64,000 bases of DNA, from assembly GCF_963678635.1 (NCBI RefSeq), contig NC_087066.1, positions 58,608,312-58,672,311 on the forward strand, given 5' to 3'. The notes beneath the pieces were generated by a model. The model did no database searches. It was not told the DNA's origin and was given only the letters and a program-made list of their open reading frames with translations. The translations under genes were made by a program, and so were the position numbers. The DNA is from Symsagittifera roscoffensis. Its lineage: Eukaryota > Xenacoelomorpha > Acoela > Convolutidae. This document shows positions 12,101 through 19,300 of the stretch, piece by piece (the first letter of the stretch is position 1; each line of letters begins with the position of its first letter).

Positions 12101-14996
12101 AGACCGCGTAGACGAATTGTAGGGCGGGTGGCATATTTGCGTATCCTGGGGATGTGGTAAGCACCACCTTCGTCTTAGACCCAAATCTCGAGGCTACGTT
12201 CTCTTGTACCTCATTCATCGCCGCAAATAACGCCTGAATAGCCTCCCATATCTTCCTTGATGTCGGAATCTCCTTGCCCTTCAGTCGCTCAAGAAGTCCC
12301 ATCGCGTGCAGGTGATCATTCATTCCTGCAAACAATAGCAGCTCAGGTTCACAGGGCATCTCCGACTTTATTGCCACCACTAGAGTCAACATCTGGTTCA
12401 ATTCGGCTCCTGGCAAGGAGTATACCAGAGTCTCCGGCCAGAACAACTTGGGAGACGTTCCTTCGAAGTCCGATCCCGCCACAATGACTACTCTTGCAGC
12501 AGCTGGATCTGCTCTATCATAAACTGCCAGAGTTTTGGCCAGTTGGGTGCCACCACAGGGCTTCCCGTACCTGGGATCTTCTGCCAACTTCGGACCTTCG
12601 TAAGCGGCATCAAGCAATTCCATTCCCCCCGGATTGAGTAGCTTGTCTACCACCTTTAACTGCGCCGGGGTTGCCAACCTGATCCTGGCGATGCCAGTTC
12701 GGTGCTTGGGAAGTTCTATTATAAGTCCAGGACTCCCCAACAGCTTGAGAGGCCTGTAGTTAATGGGTCCCATGATCGCTTTTGTGGGAATTCCAGTCAG
12801 GTCTGTGGTCTCCATTAACTTCGCTCTCGAGAAGTGCGCCTCGTGAGCTTTCAACCAATCTACGCAATGATGTCTATTCAAATCCTCGTGCGACACTCGT
12901 TCGATCCCCAGGGTTTCCGCCAACTCTCGTCTGCATTCCAAACTCTCTAGATCCAGTTCCTTCACCTTCTCAGGATATCTCAAGCGGGCAGTCTCCATAG
13001 ACTTCTTTTCTCTCCTGCCATCTGCCACCACCACAGAGGACATCGCCGAGCCCGGAGGTGTTGATGACTCTACCTCCTCCGACTCCATTGGCGTGGCACT
13101 CTGCAATCGGGTCTGATTGCTCCTTGAACTGTCTCTAGTATCAACTCTCGCTCCCAAACGACCAGCCAAGGCCCTCGAGGCAAGGAATGGTGGGTTGGGA
13201 GGTGGTCCTAAAGTGAATTGGGCTGTCTCCAGCAGGTCCGCCTCTAGCGTGTTTATGTGTTCCTGGAAGACGTCGTTCAGCCACTCCGCTCCCCTTGGCC
13301 TATCGAAATGGATTCCATCTTTTGAGGTGTCTTCAGGGAATCCCTTTTTCTCCATACGTTCTGCTATGTCCAACAGCCTGAGAGGAAGCACACTCTTTCG
13401 GTGTATGTCTCGGATCACCTTGTTCAGGCTCCGCACCTTCTGGTTCATCTCTAGGGCGTGCTGATCAAACATCATGTTGTAGGGGACCGTGCACACCGTC
13501 AGCAGGATGGGGTCCATCTGGATCCTCAGTTCCTCAAGAAGGCAGCTCATCTTGTCGCACAGCCTCGTTACTTTCCTCGCTTCTCCCCTTGACACGTCGT
13601 TGGTCCCAACCATCAGGGTCACTGTGTAAACTTTGGTCATCCCTAGCATGTCCAGGGTTGCCAACATCTGTGGCGTGGCAGCTCCAGCGAAACTCAAGAC
13701 TCCTGTCTGCCAATGTGACCGTATCTGGGTCAACACCCGCACCAGGCTATCCCCTATAATTAGGTGAACTGCACCCTCTGGCACACGAGGTGGCGCTAGA
13801 TACTCCACCCAGGCTGCGTCATGGAAGCAGTCCCTCCTGGCTCCCTGTTCCGCACTCCAGTCCAGCCGATTGTGCCTGTGGTAGTTCCCTTCTGTATTCT
13901 TCTTATAGCTTGCGATCACGACATTCCTGACCGGCTGTTCCCTCCAAGTTGGGGGAAGCTCTGGCCTTGTCGATCTTTCACGACTCTGCTGCTGCAATTT
14001 CTCGCCTAGCTCCTTCAGGCGCGATGAGGCGCCGCTCACCTGACTGCCACTCGAGGTCGAGGTTGGGGTATATCCTGGTAACACCACATCCATCAGAGGA
14101 CGTACAGGTTGTGTCTCTAGGTTGCGCAAGGAAGGCGTCACGTCATTCGGTATCCAGACCTCCAACCCTTCACTCATGTGTTCTCTGGCCTCGCGGTCAA
14201 GGTTGAACCGTCCTCTAGCCCTGGGAGCTTCATCCACCTCCATGCGCGACTCTGGCCTCGAGCTGGTCACCACTCGTTCGTTTGACCTGGCTCCCTTCTG
14301 TGCGTCAAGCTCGCGTTGTCGCTGTTCTATCCTTTCCAACTCCGACTTCAGTTGATCACGATTCGCGACGTTCTCCCGCACCCTTAGCTCCTGCTGATGT
14401 TCAGCCCTTAGCATCTCAAGTAATTTCAACGTCTGATCTCGCTCGTCGACTGCCTGGTCTCTCTCCAGCTGAAGCTTCTCCCTGTCCAGCTTCGCCTGAT
14501 CCCGATCGAGGTTCGCTTTATTCCTTTCCTTCAGCGCCTTCTCGAGCTCTTTCTTTAGAACCCCCAGATCCGGATATGCCTCGGTCGTCTGTTGCGCTCG
14601 CGACATCGACGGCACCTTACTCGAGCTCTGGCCTGTGGATCTTGCTGTTGGTCTCGTCGGTAGCGGGAACTCTCCTGCGCCGTGTTCGGTGTTGTTACTC
14701 AGGCCAGGATTTCTTGCCAAGTCAAAGCCCCTTACTCCTCCATCCGCCTTCCAAGATAACCATCTGGTCTGTTCTCGATTTGATATGCCCTCGGTGGTGT
14801 AGCCGACCATCAAGACAGCCTCCGTCGCAGACTCCCTGCACTCACCCTGGTCCTCCAACTGGAGGATCGCATTCAGCATCACCGCCATTCTCTCGTCTAT
14901 CTGGGTGTAGTCCAGGTCCCTCAAGCGTCTGTACAGCTCGTCAAGAGTGGGCTTCTTCAGAGTCGCGGGCACGGAGTTCCAGAATCGGTCTGCCAT
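6117..14996 (-). CDS. Giant element ORF3 (2959 aa) with SGNH/GDSL hydrolase domain
   Basis: An uninterrupted 2959-aa frame downstream of pol. The N-terminus is followed by a charged coiled coil (about residues 145-235). An SGNH hydrolase domain follows with all four blocks: IIGDSL (Ser417), Gly438 in SFAGAA, GTND (Asn466) and DGIHFD (Asp560/His563). Around 835-1025 lies a second region with VIVAGSD and FAGMND, resembling a degenerate SGNH fold without the serine. Beyond that, residues 1030-1620 and 2030-2900 are well-packed but unrecognised regions, separated by acidic, low-complexity linkers. The C-terminus carries EIVISSDDEEE, resembling a SUMO-interacting motif. No signal peptide is evident, so an envelope role is unlikely. 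SGNH domains are known in ORF1 of CR1-type LINEs; their job there is unsettled. The start is the first ATG after a good splice acceptor at 15194. Function of the whole protein is unknown. Confidence 0.9.
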   Translation of the reverse strand: MADRFWNSVPATLKKPTLDELYRRLRDLDYTQIDERMAVMLNAILQLEDQGECRESATEAVLMVGYTTEGISNREQTRWLSWKADGGVRGFDLARNPGLSNNTEHGAGEFPLPTRPTARSTGQSSSKVPSMSRAQQTTEAYPDLGVLKKELEKALKERNKANLDRDQAKLDREKLQLERDQAVDERDQTLKLLEMLRAEHQQELRVRENVANRDQLKSELERIEQRQRELDAQKGARSNERVVTSSRPESRMEVDEAPRARGRFNLDREAREHMSEGLEVWIPNDVTPSLRNLETQPVRPLMDVVLPGYTPTSTSSGSQVSGASSRLKELGEKLQQQSRERSTRPELPPTWREQPVRNVVIASYKKNTEGNYHRHNRLDWSAEQGARRDCFHDAAWVEYLAPPRVPEGAVHLIIGDSLVRVLTQIRSHWQTGVLSFAGAATPQMLATLDMLGMTKVYTVTLMVGTNDVSRGEARKVTRLCDKMSCLLEELRIQMDPILLTVCTVPYNMMFDQHALEMNQKVRSLNKVIRDIHRKSVLPLRLLDIAERMEKKGFPEDTSKDGIHFDRPRGAEWLNDVFQEHINTLEADLLETAQFTLGPPPNPPFLASRALAGRLGARVDTRDSSRSNQTRLQSATPMESEEVESSTPPGSAMSSVVVADGRREKKSMETARLRYPEKVKELDLESLECRRELAETLGIERVSHEDLNRHHCVDWLKAHEAHFSRAKLMETTDLTGIPTKAIMGPINYRPLKLLGSPGLIIELPKHRTGIARIRLATPAQLKVVDKLLNPGGMELLDAAYEGPKLAEDPRYGKPCGGTQLAKTLAVYDRADPAAARVVIVAGSDFEGTSPKLFWPETLVYSLPGAELNQMLTLVVAIKSEMPCEPELLLFAGMNDHLHAMGLLERLKGKEIPTSRKIWEAIQALFAAMNEVQENVASRFGSKTKVVLTTSPGYANMPPALQFVYAVLILIAEGSEWRILMAAPNRELEPSNLRFYKSELPAAWADISHALRGFYGLADVLIVLDEVLLLEISNFARQLKFSPVIGDDHPAINQLTASLWFRSMDVKVANSTSRSRGPSNERRNVVETEKQLESMKYRLTQENGWWPFLTPRLENVTNKTREEAPILVKQIWSFLEKQLELAETRDMTVARFVSAANEVTIGGFWREHANGELKTRRDYEILKFLSPCWEKEFLAGVFGTTATIFGAFVQEILGMSISLLLALYLVYPRYLFNMGPAYMFSRGVETLRVDGYLALVLLTHGELVSFHRLMEYGEPLSMGRVHTSIETSSYKCAAGLKTLLVQYLMMQNRYMTGEDENPTSREEWEKANRGMPLLTDLCLAMRSDPMGIIRGLEEVVTCIYGPAVTYAFPDPLVITYRHSVTHLSLISVLDGTALNWCQQEVLRARMSNTVLFGKVKDAEMMVCNFRGQMQCRMGGKREGPIEMYPKFWNLNPLTADGREVLRIPAWKECFALVKRELEAIMEKEILPATMPEFPTVRRMTLGMNSPLVVPSIMAKMMTEETQRHFTDGWDPLFIGYTAAVYFHTSEMKVNSWTTQAKKSRGSQPPGYEVRKVLRTLEKEGLENMLPIWDDGRMIVMEGHVALVDEMKFATRKYKAPYGLEQVEVAQEGTELDAAGQLHVALTEYKKLDPTTPSPLSVDTPGDKRSGPVEDRFKRILERRRNESEEESMDETLSEAGEDMEVGNTPEPGPSGEELTTQELLKDLSEENWADTATPPLNPSPRKNLELPLAGETFNMGMLLLSSEEREKNTFEGNRDMFLGFLEDDAWQEFLEEFNREVGSETTLDKFKKELWDAVVRFGEPLLIGTGLDEKARKELLNKLVELRNARSKTRKEKCEDSSTLKQKTVDKMVDDIKRDKIGTSNMIKSTNILKARAGGRQELEGVDGEVESMMIATTPSSRDVKTRKRKREVEGWGSPSVDAVSEGNLRETAPIVLARCKTAAYKNSSELRKPLEVEKEIEVSASSTSEEDFKPQKINVKRGSTNGQVGEVEIGKEWISKAHQDMGKQVTSDPLERNKTRNTSRTWWVALETLKEMEDCLKKLDSGLARKRRNWATQQKAEVNKIEMASHLKRSWQSLLKDHFEEAMRTSSSAPPLMANPFVRTAGQLMFTWSLVGIELETLTSYDRLKLGSKKLEVYQALMQHVARDNSGLSLARRKDATCFLRWIMSMMSDSTILACHQRASGSKTMEKRVSTIILNVYQSTGIEKEDGSRLSLENHRKLDEVRRFSNKKFEEEHDVHRNLASSEQYSRLSEKGEYQYVSGVMGIAYNPFLDPEAGGAHRNHEVAELLKFWTERIMEVDAVEKEGPSLGLILEKTPEVISIPRSNKRVEVNMGGGNGLLTTNLGVIWKLLRPSWCPHPHASLIEETTERVRLAPTEDEDLAKLSVLHKLITPQMQEPSERTSDPGSAKKLEPGSCLNSTCGNGEHICDGRSCVRILSFQKEDLVTWFEDITEREKSEVQIIAECYARTTVNIATALGFFSRMCGLQALERLESEHHLVTALSVESWPGVLQVTQKHIRSWKVGLEAEMGFPMSEAYGLPLNAKSLIGSMMANLCGSHYPLHMAMVEVSSQRILVNKAFSVPKCVRLARMSHHSHKLLRKIKGTVPKELRDDLSEIWGEDLLKLERENTSDHERQNVIGKPVGSTPNLEDNDTMHEKMMELEPLLEASGERNLRSIEISHGERPCHCLAQTVWYPDHKNLCLVWDVEEIRSIGLPDHRQKVTILVVSTILALRWIEENITKYREAGTPTAESIHAIDYSRRLELFETACKVFAIPTEVRHVWSRLRFFPWFRATLTSWLYMTTKDHMRKHQKEYRQFQAEIGPEAFKRPLLTHRNAITTGWKRVGKMSRDNTKARESILEEDLAKNVSLSLHNSFCLNREARVKALPNQAKRLQEQREWMRSYEQLKAWEEIVISSDDEEELLRQFAASSTSGCSTSKAKSTR

Positions 14997-15483
14997 TCTT
15001 TGTAACTTCGGGATGTATGTAGGTAGATGTTAACCAGCTCAAGAATTACCTTACCAACTCAAGAATTACCTAGAAATGTTCTCTTGCAAGTACTTGCTGT
15101 AGATTCGGATTATCGCGTGTTCAATCAAGATTCTCTCTTTCTGTTTCTCGCTTGAGTGTAGTTGGATTTTCAACTTTGTTTTTCAAACTTGATCTGAAAA
15201 CAGAAAGCTCATTAAAACTTAGCATGTCACGTTCCTAACCTAGAGACCCCCCTTCTACCCATATGGTTAAAATCTTATCATTCTCATATCACTTAAAGCA
15301 ATTCGATTGGATTTCCCTTAAGAACATGCAGATTCATTTTATGTTTTAGCACCATCAATTCTTTCTTTTAAAATTCAATTGTCATGCCAATCACATCTTA
15401 AGATCCCTTTACCTGCGCCGCACCCCAGTACCTAACTCAAGACTCCTCCCTCACACCCGACCTGATACCTCCATGTACCCGAC
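14997..15483 (-). other. Intergenic region before ORF3 with splice acceptor
   Basis: A 487-bp AT-rich gap between the small ORF and ORF3. It has a near-duplicate motif (CAACTCAAGAATTACC and GCTCAAGAATTACC, about 15038-15070, plus strand) and a strong 3' splice site, listed separately. No reading frame of note. Confidence 0.6.
15194..15213 (-). promoter_or_regulatory. Candidate splice acceptor for ORF3 mRNA
   Basis: Sense strand GAGCTTTCTGTTTTCAG followed by ATCAAG: a pyrimidine tract and CAG ending at 15194, about 200 bases before the ORF3 ATG, with no ATG codon that I noticed between. With the LTR donor at 27091 it could give a subgenomic ORF3 mRNA, as retroviruses do for env. Motif seen; splicing inferred. 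Confidence 0.5.
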
Positions 15484-16281
15484 TCAGGCGATGCTCAAGT
15501 AGTACTTCTTGTGAAGATGCACCATTATCTCTGTTTCTGCAACGACCACATGTAGGATAGCATACAATTCCCTCGAGCTCAGTTTGCCCCTGTTTGGGTC
15601 GTACACCGGCATCGAGACCTCCACTATTCCTCTTTCAATCATGAAGTCACGTAGTCTTGTCAGTGCCAATATCACGTGTTCGGGATCAATTGTGTTTCTG
15701 TCGTTGACTCTCGTTACTAGGAAGCAGAGGTATTTGCCCGGGACTTGTGCCACTGACGGTGGAAGCGCTGCCATGCCTCCCAGTCCTGGCCTCTGTCTGA
15801 ACAGAAACTCTACGTTCTGGTACTCTCTTTTGAAGTCAGCCTCCAATCTTGATTTGAAACTCATGTCCGCCGTGATGCAGATCGCGCTGGTCCTGTTTGA
15901 CAGGATGAAGTCGCTATCCGTTATCATGATGTTCTCTGAGTATTCATTGGGTATTTCGAATTTCGTTTTGAAATTCCTTCCTATGGTAGGCTCTGGTTCT
16001 TCTTCCTCCAGTTCCAATCCGCTTGTTTCCCTCACTTCCTTGAGCTTCTTTATCATCAAATTTTCGGTGTGGGTAAGTCCTACCCCCACTCCCCGGACAA
16101 AAATATTTATCGACGTCCCCGTCGATGTAGTCGGGTCTGAATTGTCCTTAGGGATGTCCAGTGGCCTGTCTGTTGCTGTCCATCCGAAAAGAGGGTCCTC
16201 TGTCTTCATGTAATTTGCTGCTGATACATCGATTTGCTGAATGCTTTGTCCTTCGCGGCTCTCGTCTTTGACATCACGCAT
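15484..16281 (-). CDS. Element ORF2, macro (ADP-ribose-binding) domain-like protein
   Basis: A small protein of about 265 aa from the first ATG; the frame is open upstream to 16317. The last 150 residues resemble macro domains of the TARG1/OARD1 type: an ICITADMSFKSRLEADFK block (counterpart of the HCIS.D...G.G.A..F region), GKYLCFLVTRVND (beta strand before the conserved helix), then ALTRLRDFMIERGIVEVSMPVYDP, where 'G(V/I)..(L/I)SMP' is the family signature, and a final VHLHKKYYLS strand. The glycine-rich ADP-ribose loop is poorly conserved, so binding or hydrolysis is uncertain. The first 115 residues are unrecognised and include an acidic run. It follows the Gag-Pol stop in the same frame after a 12-codon gap to the ATG, so it could be made by readthrough, reinitiation or splicing. 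Macro assignment rests on pattern recognition, not a search. Confidence 0.72.
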   Translation of the reverse strand: MRDVKDESREGQSIQQIDVSAANYMKTEDPLFGWTATDRPLDIPKDNSDPTTSTGTSINIFVRGVGVGLTHTENLMIKKLKEVRETSGLELEEEEPEPTIGRNFKTKFEIPNEYSENIMITDSDFILSNRTSAICITADMSFKSRLEADFKREYQNVEFLFRQRPGLGGMAALPPSVAQVPGKYLCFLVTRVNDRNTIDPEHVILALTRLRDFMIERGIVEVSMPVYDPNRGKLSSRELYAILHVVVAETEIMVHLHKKYYLSIA

Positions 16282-16317
16282 CCACTCTAGAATCCTCAAG
16301 TTCGTGTTCTCCCTCCT

Positions 16318-19300
16318 TTATATTTCACTCTGCTCGAGATCCGTCTCCAATTCTGACGTCGAGTAATCATCCTGCGGATAATGTCCACCATCGTCAATGA
16401 CCTGCCATTCCTCTTCGGCTTCCAGTTCGCCTGCGCTTAGTAGTTCATCGCCCAACTTGTCTGGCTGTATCTTATCGATCAGGAAGTCATCCCCGTACCT
16501 ATTGCACCTCATACCTGTTCGTTTACGATTGCCAGTCCTGGTTTCCGGTGGTGTTGGTCGATCCGGCTCCATCCACTTCGGTACCTCGTTTTGCTCTGGG
16601 TCGTTCCAGTCTTCTTCTACAAATGAACCTGCATCCGACTCCACTTCTATCTTTTCGTTGTCGTCCAAACTCAAGTTCTCATTACCATCATTTTTCTCTC
16701 TAGTGCCTTTCTCATTCACTTCGCACGCTGGTTCCACCACCAGGTACTCAAGACCTTCCATGTCTTTTGGTAGGCACCAGTCCTCCGGGGACGGGACGTG
16801 AGGCTTCAGACTTTCGTAATGTGCTGCTCGCCCTGTACTCAAGCGATAGAACCGTCCTTGTTGATGTACTTCCGTAATCATGAACGGTCCTCTCCATTTC
16901 TTGAGTAGTTTCTTTGTTCCCTTGGGCGGTATGACATTTTGGAAGACCCACACGTATTGGCCCACTTCGTATGGCTTTGCTCTTAGTATCTTTTCGTCAT
17001 ATTTCTTGCGTTGCCTCATTTGCGCTTGCGCCGTGTTTCTCCGACATAGCTCGTTTAGCTCTTGTTGTCTTTTGATCGCTTCCTTCACGTATGCTTGAGG
17101 TGACGTCCTCTTCCCCTCGTACTCCGGGTAGAAGAATGTTATAGGCATTGCCCTTTCCCTGCCTGTCAACATCATGAAAGGACTGATACCCGTCGTTGAG
17201 TGCTGAGTACTATTATAGGCTCCTACTACCTGTGGCAGGTATTTGTCCCAGTCCGTCATGTATCTCGAGCAGTACACCCTGAGCATGTTGACCAGTGTCC
17301 TGTTCTGTCTCTCTACCAACCCATTGGTCTGTGGATGATAGGTCGTCGAGTGTGCTTGAGCAATGTGTGATCTCTTCATCAATTCTTTTGTCAAGTCCCC
17401 CACAAAAGCCTTGCCGTTGTCCGACTGGAAAGTCATTGGACAACCATACCGCGATATCCAATGCGTTATCAGGTGATCACATGTCTCCTCTGCTGAGGCT
17501 GTCTGGCACGGAACCGCTTCCGCCAACTTGGTGAAGTGATCTATTATAACTAGTATTTGGTTATAACCCGACTCCGTCATGCAGATATTCTGATGGTCTA
17601 TCTGCACCACCTCATTGAATTCCGAACTCTCGACAGACTTGAGGGGAAACTTCATCTTCCTTGGGTCTTTTACTTGAAGGCATGCTAGGCAGGCATTCAC
17701 CCATCTCTCGCAAGCTTTTCTCATTCCCGGCCAGTCAAACCTGTGAAGTATCCTTTGTTGTACTTTATCTATCCCCTGGTGGCCCATCTGGTCGTGTGAT
17801 CTGAAAAGCACCTCCGTTTGGTACAATTGTGGTAGTATGATGAGGTTGTGTTTGTGTAATATTTTTTCCTCATCTCTTCTCTTGCACGCTACCACCCCTT
17901 CAGCTGTGTGATAAAGTAAGTCTCTCTTTTCTTTGTAGAACTGGCTCAAGATCTTGTAGCTGTCTTCCTCAAGTTCCCCCTTCTCCTTGACTCCCGAATG
18001 GATCCATTTGGAGAGGTTACTTGTCATTTTGTCATTCTTCTGGGCCCTTATTAGGTCAGACAGCCTGTATCTCGCCTTAACGTGCTCCTTTAGCGCCATG
18101 ATCTGTCCATTCATCTCACCAGGGTTGTGGATGTCATCGCTCAGTTTCACACATATCATCCTTTTCACGATTTTCATGTCGTCTTCTGGTACCAGATTCG
18201 TTCTGACGTTTGAGTTGCACGATAGTTCCCTTAGTGGTTTTCTTGAAACTGCTATTTTCTCGAGCTCTTCACCACCTCGTACCTCTTGTATTTCAAGATT
18301 GTACGTCCCTGAAGATGGATCCGTCTGTAATTCCCTGTCGTGCTGTCTTATCTTCTCTTCCGCCAGTATCATGCATAGACTGTCTTGGTCTTCGCTGCTC
18401 TCATCCGAGTCTTCATCCCATTCTTCACGCTCCCCGGACAATTTCCCTTCTCCGGTTTCGTCTTCTTCCATGAATCTGGACCACTCCCCGGACTCTTGAT
18501 CTAGTCCCAGGTGTTCAACTTCTTCTCTGAATGTTACTTTCTTATCCCTGACTTTTGTCTGCTCCAGAATTTTTTCGGGGATTTTTTCAACTAGTGATCG
18601 CACAACTTCCTTGCTATCAGTGATGCTTCCTTTTGAGACGTCAGTATTGTTCACTGTTTCTTCTCTCCGAAGTATGGTTAGTTCCGGTTTCTCCTGACCT
18701 TTCCCTTGGATCACGGGCTTGTCATCTGATAGTTTCTCAAGCAACCTCATTAAGTCTTCATCTATTCGGACCGTTCCCTCCTCTACCTGGATGAGATCAT
18801 AACCTTTTGCCTTGAGTGTTTCCCTCACGATCTTGGACTTGAGCATTATTCCTATCGGAATCCCTCTGCTTTTCTTCAAGATGGTCTTTTCAAGGGGCTC
18901 TTTCGGCAATTCGGGATGATCTTCAATCGGTTTGCCTGATTTGTCCAGCCATCTGGTGAGTGGAAGACTGTCGTACGTTTCTTTGTCCATAAAGGAGAAG
19001 CCGTCTTTGATCTCAGGTCTGTCCGCCTCTCTTTGTTCTTGCCTCTCGTAGAACTCCGTCTTCTTACTCAAGCTGTCAGCATTTTGATGTTTATCTCGTG
19101 TTCTGTGCTCAATTATCATGTTGTATCCATCCAAGCGAACTATCCACCTCCCAATATAGCTCTGGTCCATTGAGTACGTTTTCAGCCAGCTTAGTGCTCG
19201 GTTGTCGACTCGCAGCTTGAAGGGCTCACTGCCTAAGTATGCTCTGTATTTTTCGACAAAGGTGACCACCGCGAACATCTCTGCTTTCGGTGCTCCGTAC

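Noticed and set aside
6117-14996. ORF3 as an envelope gene
   Set aside because: No signal peptide, no furin-like site, fusion peptide or anchor pattern. It contains coiled coil, SGNH blocks and acidic linkers instead.
16282-16299. Starting ORF2 at the non-ATG codon 16299
   Set aside because: That codon is TTG. The first ATG is at 16281, so I annotate from there and note that the frame is open upstream.
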